Shown piece after piece: positions 18,772 to 29,185 of a stretch of 64,000 nt of DNA. Positions within the stretch are counted from its first letter, which is position 1; each line of letters starts with the position of its first letter. Location: contig NC_067207.1 of the NCBI RefSeq assembly GCF_026262505.1, positions 20,986,082-21,050,081 of the forward strand, read 5' to 3'. A program made the translations under genes and the position numbers. The DNA comes from Trichomonas vaginalis G3 (Eukaryota; Parabasalia; Trichomonadida; Trichomonadidae). The notes under the pieces were generated by a model. That model was given only the letters and a program-made list of their open reading frames with translations. It searched no databases and was not told the DNA's origin.

Positions 18772-19002
18772 ATGAGCAGTACCAACTCCAATGCTTCTTA
18801 TATCAATAAACGTGAAAAATTGTGTGGCATATGCGAGGAACCTTTGGACGGACCATGCTCCAAATGCAAAGGAAACAACCACAGTGGATGTGCAACAGTT
18901 CGAGGTCGATGTGGTGATGCATTTCACGAACACTGCATAGATGAGTGGCTGAAGTTCTGTGATGTTTGCCCATGGTGCAACAAGGAATTTGAGTTTACTT
19001 AA
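18772..19002 (+). CDS. RING-H2 protein, APC11-like
   Basis: This 76-residue protein is a small RING-H2 finger of the APC11/RBX1 group, the catalytic ubiquitin-ligase module of the anaphase-promoting complex or cullin ligases. Zinc ligands are seen in CGICEEPLDGPCSKC, GHC-like CGDAFHEHCIDEWL, and CPWC. The phrase CGICxxPLDGxCxxCK and the final CPWC favour APC11 over RBX1, in which the last position is Asp. The protein ends NKEFEFT, like the WxF tail of APC11. It is slightly shorter than most APC11 proteins. An initiator precedes the ATG directly. Its role in mitotic ubiquitination is inferred from the family, and a different RING-H2 role cannot be excluded. Confidence 0.85.
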   Translation: MSSTNSNASYINKREKLCGICEEPLDGPCSKCKGNNHSGCATVRGRCGDAFHEHCIDEWLKFCDVCPWCNKEFEFT

Positions 19003-19859
19003 AAATCATATACTTGCAGGCAAGTATTTTTCATCATAATTTTACGAATAAAAACAAGCAGTATTATTAGCTCCTTATCTTTTTTATTTTTGATATAAAA
19101 AGATTCCTCAAAATTGATAATATATGTAGATCATATAACATATACGATGAAAAAATAGTTTAAATTCCTTTGAAATAGAGGTTTCAAATACATCTCAGCG
19201 CAGCTACTTGAAGGCATAATGAGGATTTATATGAAAAACTAATAGTTAACCAATAAAATGAAAAGAAGTCAAAGAGAAAACTTGCGAAAAACCTCTGTAT
19301 CATATTGTGTCCATTACCAATTAGGACTATTATCGATGAATAGATATAATAGGCTGAAAGCACAACTTCAGAATCCCAAAGCAATTCAACTTGTATACAA
19401 GGTTACATATGCGAATCTGATTTGACCCCGATATATTTCCATGAGATGTTAATGAAATATGTATTACTCATATAATCCAAACAGAAAAAGATAGAAAAAT
19501 AAATGAATTATGTTATTTGAAGATTTTATGAATCATATTGTATCTTTATTAAAAATAATAGCTAATTTATGATCTAGTTTCGAATAGTTTTGAGTTTAAT
19601 AATTCCAAATTTATTTTGAAAATAAAATTTTCATAAAAAATATAAAGAAAAATTCTTCCATATTTATCAATTTTAATTTTTTTGGCGGTTTTCCAATTAT
19701 GAAAATGACTTCAAAACATTATTCACGTTGAATGTCAACTAATAATTATGAAATTCAAGAAGAATGACGAAATTCAATATAATTTTACAAATTACCATTG
19801 GTAATTGATTAAAAACATAAATATTGAACACTGAATATCTTTATTACAAAACAAACACT
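19003..19859. other. Intergenic region between convergent genes
   Basis: An 857-bp AT-rich spacer. Right after the APC11-like stop is a small stem, ACTTGCAGGCAAGT (19012-19025). A 66-codon antisense frame at 19184-19384 has no recognisable features. I see no RNA gene. Confidence 0.4.
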
Positions 19860-21212
19860 TTATAAAGTCTGTGAATCTCTATATTTTCGCAAATTTTCAG
19901 CCATTTCTGCAATTTCACTAATATCTTCCTCCGTTCCCATAAGTATGTCCTCAATTTGGGCATCATCATATTCATTTATGGCAATTACAGCGTCCGGTCC
20001 TAGAGAATTGTTTAAAAAGTACAAAATTCTAGTTAAAAGAGGGCAATATTTCAACGGATTATCACTCATTTCCATAACAGAGCCCAATGACAAAATAAAT
20101 CCTTTCTGAACTAAAGAATTTATCACATCAATTGAAAAATAATTAGAAGCAGCCTGAATAGCAGAGATGCATTTCTTGGATGTCATGAAATCACTGTTCC
20201 TTGCCATTTCCGCTAAAGCCGAAAAGATTCCATGAGATTCTAAAAATGTGGCTGAATCCGGAAAACTTTTAACGATTTGCTTAATTAAACAACTTGTTCT
20301 GCTTGTGGTTTTTGGTTCCAATATAGCAGACCTAATAGAATCCCAGTTCAAATGGGGAATTAAGTGATTTACAATAAATTCTTCATCGCATTGAAGGCAA
20401 ATCTCAAGAAATGATAGTTCTGCATCATCAATTTCACGGTCATGCGAAAAAATCGTTTCAATTATACCTTTCTCAACAATTAAAGCTGTTAATCCTGGTT
20501 CTTGAGATAAAACACTTGCAAGAGCATAGAATATACCAGGACATGCATCAATAACATTATAGTATTGGATACATGCGTCAATAACAAGCTCGAAAAATTC
20601 AATATTAATATGATTCATTTGTATAACGCAAATCGAAGCAAAAACATTGAATATTTCGTTAATAACAATAGGAAATCCAGAGCACATGTTAAAATAGTTC
20701 ATAATAAGATCAATAGCGTTAGAAATGCATTCAGTCGAAAATTTCGGACAACAAAGAGCTCTCTGAATTGATTGGACAATGTAAATAACATAATCTATTT
20801 GTTCATCACTCTGCGGAACGATCAGTATCGAAATCATGTGAATTAAAAATTCATCATCGATTAAATCATATCTATATTCAGGTGGAAACTTCATAATTTG
20901 AAGAAGCAGGATCGATATATTTTTAGAGTATTCATTAAATGGCTCTTTAAGCGTATCAACTAAGAATTCAAGTATTTGATGTTTTTCAAGTATATTAACA
21001 GCCAAATTATATTCTATATTACTCTTATTAGTGCACATTATCAGCTGCTGAATACAATTTGCAAAGTCACTGAATTGTTGGTTTTGATAAGAAGAAATGA
21101 GATTCGAACAGCAGTAATTAAAGTAATCTGACGAAAACAGCTCGCTTTTTGTGAATTCTATATACAGTGTATTGTAATCTTGTTTATTTTGAGTAGACTT
21201 TGATGGATTCAT
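19860..21212 (-). CDS. Armadillo/HEAT-like helical protein of unknown function
   Basis: I do not recognise a specific family. The 450-residue protein is almost wholly alpha-helical with repeating hydrophobic patterns of roughly 40 residues, such as VNILEKHQILEFLVDTLKEP and LIVEKGIIETIFS, that look like armadillo or HEAT repeats. It is rich in Cys, Ile and acidic residues (predicted acidic). There is no signal peptide or membrane segment. It starts at MNPSKSTQNKQDYNTLY. It is head to head with the subtilisin gene with only 45 bp between start codons, so the two must share or overlap promoters. Trichomonads have many such lineage-specific ARM proteins; a scaffold role is a guess. Confidence 0.75.
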   Translation of the reverse strand: MNPSKSTQNKQDYNTLYIEFTKSELFSSDYFNYCCSNLISSYQNQQFSDFANCIQQLIMCTNKSNIEYNLAVNILEKHQILEFLVDTLKEPFNEYSKNISILLLQIMKFPPEYRYDLIDDEFLIHMISILIVPQSDEQIDYVIYIVQSIQRALCCPKFSTECISNAIDLIMNYFNMCSGFPIVINEIFNVFASICVIQMNHINIEFFELVIDACIQYYNVIDACPGIFYALASVLSQEPGLTALIVEKGIIETIFSHDREIDDAELSFLEICLQCDEEFIVNHLIPHLNWDSIRSAILEPKTTSRTSCLIKQIVKSFPDSATFLESHGIFSALAEMARNSDFMTSKKCISAIQAASNYFSIDVINSLVQKGFILSLGSVMEMSDNPLKYCPLLTRILYFLNNSLGPDAVIAINEYDDAQIEDILMGTEEDISEIAEMAENLRKYRDSQTL

Positions 21213-21257
21213 TAAAATAACCCTGAAATTTTATGTCAGACCCTACCTTTCGAATTA

Positions 21258-24107
21258 ATGTTTTCTCTGCTTTTTATTAGATATATCCTTCCGGGCCGAC
21301 ATTTAATCGACACAGGGAAAGGTGAACTCAGTAAGAAGCCAGAACACTTTTACTATCTGACATGCAACCCTCATGATGATTGTCCAGAGAAAATGATAAA
21401 AGTTTTCGGAAATGAATTCGAGAAGAAGTCATTTATCATCAGAAGAGACCTTTACGTTGCATATATAACACGAGATGAAGCAAGAAATGCTCTTCGCGCC
21501 GGAATTAAAATTCAGAAATTACCGAAACGTGATAAATTAACATACAAACACATTTTAAATACAACAAATCAGTATATCGCACTCATTGCACCAGGATGCA
21601 AGGTTCCTTACCGTCACGGATATATTGGAGATAAAGGTTTGATTTTTGAAAGCAATGAATCAGTCAGTGACGTGCTTACCAAAGTCTCAAAGATACCATG
21701 CGTCAGAATGGTTGAACAATTACCTCCAACTCACTTAAATACTCGTTTTAATCGAAACCTTGCGCAATATCCGAAACAAGACTGGGGCAACAAAACACTT
21801 TTCAAGTACAGTACAGTAAACAAGTTTTCAGACAAAGGACTTGGAGGCCACGGCCAAATTGTTTCAATTTCTGATACAGGCTTAGACGCTCAACTCTGCT
21901 GGTTCAAGGATCCAGATCAAGATGTACCAACAGAATCATTCAATGCTATGGACCATCGTAAAATTCTTACTTATTTCAGATACGCAGATGATAAAGACGG
22001 CCGCCATGGCCATGGCACGTTTATTGCAGGCATTATAGCAGGCCAAGCTGTTTGCCCGGACGATGACGATGATGATCTTTGCCCAGGAACAATTTATGAT
22101 GGCGTAGCTCCTTATACAAGAATTATTGTTAATGATTTATTCAGAGAAGGCTCAGATCTTATCCACTGGCCAGGTAATGGTACTGATGTTTTCCTTTACC
22201 CTCGATATATGAGCAGCGCCGTTCAATATCATGCATTTGATTTCCAAAGTGGCTCAATTATCAGTTTTGCCATCGATTGGATCCAGTATTACATGCCACA
22301 GATGCTTCTTCTGTTCTCCGCTGGTGATCATGGCCGCATTCAAGGCAGCAAAATCCCATCTCCTGGAGATTGTAAAAATGTCTTGACAGTTGGAGCACTC
22401 TACCCAGAGGAATTCGGTATGAACCAATACGATGAATCATCCCCTGTATACGTTATTTATAATAATAACACGTATTTGGGTTATTGCGATCCAGCACATG
22501 GAACAACAGTCATGGACTTAACTTCGAGGCATGATTACTTACCAGAAGGATTAACATTCCCTATTGGTGAAAGCGAAAAAGAGGTTTTCATTGCCAAAGA
22601 AGAAACAGATATCTCATCTAAAGAATTATGTGCGGCAGTCATAGTTTTCGGTACGACAAAGCTTACAGGAAAAATCAAGAGACCAGTTATAAGGCTTCCA
22701 ACTTCAGCAGAAGTTGATTTCAACACTGATGGAGATATCAAATTTGATTTTTACTACGGAGCCGACGAAAGGCACCTCAAATTCGGTATCAGTAACCTTC
22801 ACGATACAACTATAAGAGGTCCAGTTTCTCTTGCGAGGTACAAACCAGAAGTTGTGATGCCAGGAGGCCCTGTTTGGGGTCCAGATGCCGGAAATAGAGA
22901 AGGAGAAACATGTGGAAATGACGGCGTTAGGCTTGGCGAAGGTACTTCTGTTGCTGCTGCATTTGCTGCAGGAGATATGATGATTATCAGACAGTATCTC
23001 AAACACGGATGGTACCCACGAGGTGAAAAGAATAAAGACGAAGTTATTAAGTCCTCAAATCACATGCTTCGCTGCATCATGGCCGGAATTTCGGATCCGG
23101 TCAAAGGACACCCAGACGGAGTCGGTTTTGGCCGGCCACGGCTTGAACGTTTTATCATCCTTCCTCAAGATTACAACCATACTAAGGGCCAATTGTACGG
23201 ATACAGGTTATTCCGAAAGACAACAAACAAAGGAACGGCCTACGAGCAATTCGACTTCACCCCACAGGAAGATGGTGAAATGAATGTTACAATGGCTTGG
23301 AATGATCCACCTCACGACCCTTGGGCTCCATCAGATGTTTTATTCAGGCTTGATTTAAGAGTAGAGGATTCAGAAGGTTCCCCTGTAAGAGTAGGAAACA
23401 GAAAGGCCGAAGAATTCGCTGCTTTCGATGCCCATAACACTTGTAAGAGAATTGATATCAAATGCAAGAAAGGAGTCACTTACCATGTATTCGTTTTAAT
23501 CCATGATATCGTTTACTATAACCGTGTAAACTATACGTTACTTATTACGGCTCCATTTGATCATTTCGATGATAATCAGGCTCCAAAGCAAATTGCCCAG
23601 CCAACATTACAACCAAGATGCCCTAATACATGCGAAGGTTCCGGAACATGCGAAAATGGCTTTTGCGTCTGTCCGGAAGATAGATTTGGTGATATGTGCC
23701 AATCCGAACTCCGAAAAGTTGATGAAGACGAGAGAATCGAAGAAGATCCATTCCAGCAATACGAATGGAGTATGTACGAGTTCACAGTTTCGAAATGGGG
23801 ACCACAAAACAAATTGGTCATTGAATTGACACATACTCCTGATGCAAACGTATTCTGGATGTTTTCTATCAACGAACCACCAACATGGCATCATACACAA
23901 CAAAGCAAATTCCATCATGATTTCGTAATCTTAGAAAACTCAAAGATTATTCTGGATTATCCTCATTGGGACTTCTTAGAGACTGGTGATAGGATTATTT
24001 TTGCTGTTTATTCCTTGGATCCAAAAGATATCGCTTATCAAATTAAATTCTCGGAACTTTCTGTGACACAGCAACAACCCCAACAACCAGCTCAGCCTCA
24101 AGAGTAA
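21258..24107 (+). CDS. Subtilisin-like serine protease (family S8) with EGF-like module
   Basis: This 949-residue protein is a secreted or surface subtilisin of clan SB. The first residues (MFSLLFIRYILPG) could be a short signal sequence, and a propeptide-like region follows. The catalytic triad is present: Asp206 in SISDTGLD, His252 in GRHGHGTFIAG, Ser564 in GEGTSVAAAFAAG. The oxyanion position reads FSAGDHG, with Asp357 where subtilisins normally have Asn. A long insertion, a jelly-roll-like P domain, and an EGF-like module with six Cys (residues 788-814, CPNTC...CVC...C) follow. There is no obvious C-terminal transmembrane segment; the tail is Gln/Pro-rich. Related trichomonad proteases act on host proteins at the cell surface. 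The start sits 45 bp from the divergent ARM gene. Confidence 0.94.
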   Translation: MFSLLFIRYILPGRHLIDTGKGELSKKPEHFYYLTCNPHDDCPEKMIKVFGNEFEKKSFIIRRDLYVAYITRDEARNALRAGIKIQKLPKRDKLTYKHILNTTNQYIALIAPGCKVPYRHGYIGDKGLIFESNESVSDVLTKVSKIPCVRMVEQLPPTHLNTRFNRNLAQYPKQDWGNKTLFKYSTVNKFSDKGLGGHGQIVSISDTGLDAQLCWFKDPDQDVPTESFNAMDHRKILTYFRYADDKDGRHGHGTFIAGIIAGQAVCPDDDDDDLCPGTIYDGVAPYTRIIVNDLFREGSDLIHWPGNGTDVFLYPRYMSSAVQYHAFDFQSGSIISFAIDWIQYYMPQMLLLFSAGDHGRIQGSKIPSPGDCKNVLTVGALYPEEFGMNQYDESSPVYVIYNNNTYLGYCDPAHGTTVMDLTSRHDYLPEGLTFPIGESEKEVFIAKEETDISSKELCAAVIVFGTTKLTGKIKRPVIRLPTSAEVDFNTDGDIKFDFYYGADERHLKFGISNLHDTTIRGPVSLARYKPEVVMPGGPVWGPDAGNREGETCGNDGVRLGEGTSVAAAFAAGDMMIIRQYLKHGWYPRGEKNKDEVIKSSNHMLRCIMAGISDPVKGHPDGVGFGRPRLERFIILPQDYNHTKGQLYGYRLFRKTTNKGTAYEQFDFTPQEDGEMNVTMAWNDPPHDPWAPSDVLFRLDLRVEDSEGSPVRVGNRKAEEFAAFDAHNTCKRIDIKCKKGVTYHVFVLIHDIVYYNRVNYTLLITAPFDHFDDNQAPKQIAQPTLQPRCPNTCEGSGTCENGFCVCPEDRFGDMCQSELRKVDEDERIEEDPFQQYEWSMYEFTVSKWGPQNKLVIELTHTPDANVFWMFSINEPPTWHHTQQSKFHHDFVILENSKIILDYPHWDFLETGDRIIFAVYSLDPKDIAYQIKFSELSVTQQQPQQPAQPQE

Positions 24108-24692
24108 TCTAGTATCATAATTATTCAATTTTTCTGTTATTTATAGATTTCATTTTGTTAAATTCTTTTTTTTTTAACAATCAAAATAGATATATTAAAA
24201 ATTTTAATACTGTAACAACTATTTCTGCTTTTTTGTTATATTTAAGCCATATCTTCAAATAAATCTTTTGAAATCTTTCTTCAAATACAATCAAATATCA
24301 CGATTCTTAATAATAAGTTCTAATAAAATCTATGATGCCCAATAAAATATCTGGGAGCTTATTTATCACTTGAAATTTATTGGAAAAAGAGACCATAGGC
24401 TATAATCACTTAATCTTACAACCACATATTCTTTGTTATTCTGATTCCTATAGTTTTTCAATTAACAAAGCCAGAGGAAAAATTCATCCCAATACAGTAA
24501 CTCTAACAAGGGCGGACTATTATGATCGGTTGATTTCATGGGCATCATTAACATGATTAAATACGTCATGTTAATTGCAAAATTTAACTGTGATATTTTC
24601 ATTGAGAAAAGTTATGTATTCCATTGCAAAAATTACATAAATGGTGATAAGATAATAATAACCTGTTTAATAAGACATATGTCATACATATT
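24108..24692. other. Intergenic region between convergent genes
   Basis: AT-rich 585-bp spacer. It holds one clear inverted repeat at 24547-24575 (arms ATTAACATGA and TCATGTTAAT, 9-base loop). Nothing else is apparent. Confidence 0.5.
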
Positions 24693-25172
24693 TTAATTAG
24701 CAATTTTATTTTCAGGGACTCCATAAATATGATTATGTTTCTTAGTTGCTCCTTCGAATAAGAATCCTTCTGGAGCATGGAATGGAGGAGCACCATCTTC
24801 ATCAACATGAATTGACATTTCAATCTCAGCTGGAAATGCCTCTTCATTAGCAGATTGTAGAACGAACTTATCAGATACTACTGTATTTGGCTGGAATCCA
24901 GAGATGAGGAATTCTAATTCGCCAATTTCTTTATCGCCAAGGAAGTGATGCTTGAAAAGGACAACAACAAAAGAAGAATCTTCTTCATGTTTGAAATGGA
25001 ATTCCCATGTATGATTGATGTGATGCTTTTCGCCTGCCTTCAAAGCATATGAAAATGGTTGAAAATTGTGTCTTGGGCCAACACAGAGGATCAATTCTGC
25101 CTTATCAGTAGCTGCATATGATCCAAGGTCAATGCTTCGAACTTGGATGTATACCTTTTTCATTTTAGACAT
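24693..25172 (-). CDS. C2-domain-like protein
   Basis: This 159-residue protein begins MSKMKKVYIQVRSIDLGSYA. The pattern of beta strands (KVYIQVRSIDL, ELILCVGPR, HTWEFHFKHEEDSSFVVVLF, GDKEIGELEFLISGF, PAEIEMSIHV) follows a C2 domain, a calcium- or lipid-binding beta sandwich. The usual Asp ligands are not clearly all present, so it may not bind calcium. The C-terminus (PPFHAPEGFLFEG) is a short Pro-rich tail. Single-domain C2 proteins of this size are common in trichomonads. An initiator TCATTC stands just upstream. The downstream neighbour on the same strand is the BAR/SH3-like gene, also a likely membrane-associated protein. Confidence 0.75.
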   Translation of the reverse strand: MSKMKKVYIQVRSIDLGSYAATDKAELILCVGPRHNFQPFSYALKAGEKHHINHTWEFHFKHEEDSSFVVVLFKHHFLGDKEIGELEFLISGFQPNTVVSDKFVLQSANEEAFPAEIEMSIHVDEDGAPPFHAPEGFLFEGATKKHNHIYGVPENKIAN

Positions 25173-25779
25173 GAGAAAGAATGATTTGAATGAGTCACTT
25201 TTATATCAAAATGGCATCATTACTCTTACATGTTTATTAATGGTTTATTTGTATGTTATACTAAGGTAAATCAATGTTGCAAATTTGACCAAAACGTTTT
25301 TTTTCAGAAAATTGAATTCACGATCGGCATCGTTAGTTGACCGGACAAGCATAAAAGTTTTAAATTGTGCAATTTTCTCATCCCAAAAAACTATGTCAAA
25401 AATAATTGAAATATTTCAATTTTCTCAAAGTCGAAAAAAATCGACTCTTTACAAATCACGTGACAAGGATAGAAAAATAATAGAATAATCAAGAATAACG
25501 ATCACAATTTTTTTTTGCTGTTCGTAAAAACCGTTTCATTACATATAATGGCATCAAGTAGATTTTGGAGCTACCGCGCTTTCATTTATTCATACAAGAT
25601 CTCAAGGAAGCTCCTCTTTCAGTCCCACTAGTAAATTTAAAAATAAAATTGAATAAATTTGAAGAAAATCATTACAAACATAAGTTATAAATAAAAAGGA
25701 GTAAAATTAAATCGGATATATTTAGAATTAGAAATATCTGAAAGTAAATAAAATAAAATAAAAAAAAAATATAATAAAA
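25173..25779. other. Intergenic region, C2-like gene to BAR/SH3-like gene
   Basis: A 607-bp spacer upstream of the C2-like gene and downstream of the next gene on the same strand. The part near 25690-25780 is extremely A-rich. Small open frames here show no coding features. Confidence 0.4.
25179..25184 (-). promoter_or_regulatory. Initiator (Inr) TCATTC of the C2-like gene
   Basis: Minus-strand TCATTC lies 6 bases before the ATG at 25172 and fits TCA(+1)Y(T/A). Confidence 0.5.
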
Positions 25780-27087
25780 TTAATAATCTTGGAAAACAAC
25801 ACCGATGAGGTTTTGAGGTGCCTTAGCGCATTTTTCACCTCTCATTGTCTCAAACTGGAGTGGAGACAAAGAAGTGATTGCGACGTATTCTCCAGGGTTA
25901 AGCATGATGCTTTCAGCGATTTCGTCATTGGCCTTTCTAAGTACAACACCCAGAGCGATTCCGATTGGCTGGATGCACTTTGTTGGGACGAATCCAGTCA
26001 AATGAGTGACAGGATGCATTACGTAAGTCCAGTCCTCGTGGGTTCTCTCGAGGAGAAGGAGACGGCGACCGCGAACGCAGTTCATTTCATTCGGGTTTTC
26101 AGCACGGAATGAATGAATAACTTCAACGGTGCCAATCGGATCGTAATTCGAAATAAATGATGTAATGGAAATATCGACTGATCTAAAGGCTGGTGTATCG
26201 CATTGGAATTCTTCGAATTTCTTGATACTTAAATCATATCTGACAAGATTGCGACTTTTAGCGTAATTTGTCATATCTAAGATCGGATTAATTACTTTGG
26301 CAGCTTGCTCGATATGGAAAGCGGCATTTTGCATGTTGGCGGCAACTTTCATGTAAGCGTACATAACAATATCGAAAAGTTCACGGAACATATCGTTTCT
26401 GATTTGGCTGAACTTGGCAAACTGTCCAAGTAACTCTTTGAACTTGTCGAGAGCTGTATTACTCTTGTTGACAAGAAGTAATCTTTGACTTTCTGTTTGA
26501 GCACGAGCTTCAAGAATAAGTGGCCAGTTTTCTTGGATTGGTTTCTTTTGCTTGTCTGTAACTGATGATTTCTTTGCAAGTGAAAGAGTGCAATCGTTGA
26601 TTTTTTCTTGGGCTTTGACGTATTTCTTATCTGCTGTCGCCACGGTCTTTGTTAAGACTTGTCTAAGCATGGTTAAGTCATTGATTGGCTCCTGAGCATC
26701 AGTAAGTGTCTGCTCTGCTTTAGATTTGATATTTGGTTTCGGATAGTGCTGTAGTTCGGTTGATTTGTCTTTAATTGTTTTAGACATTTCACGGAATTGA
26801 TCGTTTAATCCAGCAAGATGCTCCGAAACGACTTTGATCGCATCTGCTTGAGTACCGGGGAATCCCATCAAAGGAATTTCTCCTTCAGCGATCTTAGGAA
26901 GATGGTCTAATTTAAACTGTAATGGCTTTTTGTCTTTGTACTCTTCTGATAAAACAAGAGCGAATTTATAAAAGTATGTTGCTATTTTGAGATTTTCATC
27001 GTTCATAACACGAAGAAGCTCTTTGGCTTTAACAAGTCTTTCGTTGAGAATATCAATCACTGTTTTTTGTTGATTGTGCTTGCTCAT
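25780..27087 (-). CDS. BAR/F-BAR-like protein with C-terminal SH3-like domain
   Basis: This 435-residue protein starts MSKHNQQKTVIDILNERL. The first ~285 residues are long, charged helices with heptad patterns (for example AKELLRVMNDENLKIATYFYKFAL and the segment around KSNTALDKFKELLGQFAKF), matching the three-helix BAR/F-BAR fold that bends membranes and dimerises. Residues about 315-380 (GTVEVIHSFRAENPNEMNCV, LLERTHEDWTYVMHP, TGFVPTKCIQPI) look like a variant SH3 domain with the ALYDY-like start and the GFVP motif. This order suggests a role in endocytosis or actin-membrane coupling. No initiator is clear at its ATG. The family assignment rests on pattern recognition only. Confidence 0.72.
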   Translation of the reverse strand: MSKHNQQKTVIDILNERLVKAKELLRVMNDENLKIATYFYKFALVLSEEYKDKKPLQFKLDHLPKIAEGEIPLMGFPGTQADAIKVVSEHLAGLNDQFREMSKTIKDKSTELQHYPKPNIKSKAEQTLTDAQEPINDLTMLRQVLTKTVATADKKYVKAQEKINDCTLSLAKKSSVTDKQKKPIQENWPLILEARAQTESQRLLLVNKSNTALDKFKELLGQFAKFSQIRNDMFRELFDIVMYAYMKVAANMQNAAFHIEQAAKVINPILDMTNYAKSRNLVRYDLSIKKFEEFQCDTPAFRSVDISITSFISNYDPIGTVEVIHSFRAENPNEMNCVRGRRLLLLERTHEDWTYVMHPVTHLTGFVPTKCIQPIGIALGVVLRKANDEIAESIMLNPGEYVAITSLSPLQFETMRGEKCAKAPQNLIGVVFQDY

Positions 27088-27474
27088 TTTTTGTTACAAA
27101 AGTGTTTGATACTTTTTTTTGTCAAAAAAGAGGTGGAATTTAATTACGTCCTTTATAATACTATATTCATAAATGTTATTTTTCCCAGCTCCGATTTGAT
27201 TAACTCCAAGTTTTTCGATATTTTTCAAATGTGAAGTGAATTTTATGGCTCAAAAAATGAGGATAATACTCATCTTTGTTTACAACACAATAATTGATTA
27301 GTATTTTATCATACTTTCAATTTTAGAATAAGAAATTTTGCGAATTCTTTATTTAATACTATAAATTTTTGCAAATTAGCATACCCTTCAGCTAAAAAGA
27401 TGTTTTTAGAGTGTCTTAACCAGATAAGAGTCCTAAATTTATTTAGTAGTATATGAGGGCGGGTTGTGTGACAT
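27088..27474. other. Intergenic region before the virus-like elements
   Basis: Upstream region of the BAR/SH3-like gene, AT-rich. No gene is seen. It ends at a tandem repeat that marks the beginning of the virus-like territory. Confidence 0.4.
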
Positions 27475-27640
27475 TTTTTGTAAACATATGATTTCATTCA
27501 ATATTGAACGATTTTGTATCATTTTTTGTAAACATATGATTTCATTCAATATTGAACGATTTTGTATCATTTCTTTTAACATATGATTTTATTCAATATT
27601 GAACGATTTTGTATCATTTCTTTTAACATATGATTTTATT
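27475..27640. repeat. Four tandem copies of a 47-48-bp repeat
   Basis: Units begin near 27483, 27531, 27578 and 27625 at the shared AACATATGATTT. Each contains TTCAATATTGAACGATTTTG, itself with a palindromic core TTCAATATTGAA. The last unit is cut short where the large inverted repeat begins. Confidence 0.9.
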
Positions 27641-28366
27641 CAATTTACACGTTGTCAATTCTTCAAATAATTTTTTATTATTAGCATAATAGTCATTAAA
27701 TTCTTCAACAGATGAAAAAATTTTTATTTAATGATAAATGAAACCGATTTTAAAAATAAATGAAACAGAGGAGGAAGTGTTGTAAACAGAAATTCATCAA
27801 AAGTGACACCTCAGAAAAGCTAAAATATTGAATTTTTGGAACTTTTGATAGAGCACGTTTTTAAATATTAATTAAAGTAAATGTATATTTTGTAAAGATT
27901 CTTTTTAATAAAAAATAAAATTTTGAAGAAGAACACAAAATCTTCTGAAAAATAATATCACATAAACTCATATTATTTTCTAATATATAACTATTTTATA
28001 TAAAAATCAAATTCAATGATCTTAAAAGCGAATGATAAACCTCAAAATTTACGAATATAATGAGTGGGAATATAATGCTTATCTATCATAAAACCATATG
28101 AAATATCAATTTTTGCTTTACGCCTAATTTTTGACGACAATTAGCAAAAAATGTTAAATGTTAACACTCAGTCCATTTGAATATGAAAAATAAAATTGAC
28201 TTTGATTAAATGTTTTTATTTATCATGCAATTCTTCTTGCGACCAAAGATTTGAATAAAAGTTCAAAAAATAAGATAGCTTAAAAAATAATATACGGTAG
28301 TGTTTACTAATAGATGAATAGTATATAAATTCTATTAAAATGGATTTGATCCAAAAAAATATAAAA
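27633..28366 (-). repeat. Left arm of a large imperfect palindrome
   Basis: This arm is a reverse-complement copy of the start of Polinton 1 (28430 onward). It has a colinear stretch of about 360 bp at the centre that is nearly perfect, then more rearranged pieces, including one that matches 29391-29428. It appears to be the end of a second, truncated copy of the same element type placed head to head. Confidence 0.85.
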
Positions 28367-28429
28367 CCAAAAATAATTGTTATTAATTTAAATGAAGAAG
28401 TAATTAAAACGATTTGATTTATGATCAAA

Positions 28430-29185
28430 TTTTATATATTTTTTTGGATCAAATCCATTTTAATAGAATTTATATACTATTCATCTATTAGTAAACACTA
28501 CCGTATATTATTTTTTAAGCTATCTTATTTTTTGAACTTTTATTCAAATCTTTGGTCGCAAGAAGAATTGCATGATAAATAAAAACATTTAATCAAAGTC
28601 AATTTTATTTTTCATATTCAAATGGACTGAGTGTTAACATTTAACATTTTTTGCTAATTGTCGTCAAAATTAGGCGTAAGCAAAAATTGATATTTCATAT
28701 GGTTTTATGATAGATAAGCATTATATTCCCACTCATTATATTCGTAAATTTTTGGTTTATCCTTCGTTTTAAGATCATTGAATTTGATTTTTATATAAAA
28801 TAGTTATATATTAGAAAATAATATGAGTTTATGTGATATTATTTTTCAGAAGATTTCATTCTATATGCCTATGAAAAGTACTCTCAAAACTAACTTTTTC
28901 CTAATTATAATTAAATCTAGAATATTGTATTATGCTTAGTATTATTTCATTTTTCTCATTCAATTTAGAATTTACAAATGTCAAAAAATTGAGAGCTGTC
29001 ACTTTTGATGAATTTCTGTTTATTACAGAAGAAATAAATGAAAGTGAAAATGTTCAACAAAAAATAAACGTTGTTAAACCAATTACTGATATAAAAATTT
29101 TTTCATCTGTTGAAGAATTTAATGACTATTATGCTAATAATAAAAAATTATTTGAAGAATTGACAACGTGTAAATTGAATAAAAT
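28430..29185 (+). repeat. Right arm of the large palindrome
   Basis: Pairs with 27633-28366 around a spacer of about 60 bases. It contains the first part of the small gene at 28932. The closely matching centre suggests a recent origin, perhaps as a terminal inverted repeat of the element. Confidence 0.85.

Noticed and set aside
18772-19002. RBX1 (cullin ligase) identity
   Set aside because: The last zinc ligand is Cys (CPWC) and the CGIC...PLDG...CK pattern fits APC11 better. RBX1 usually has Asp there.
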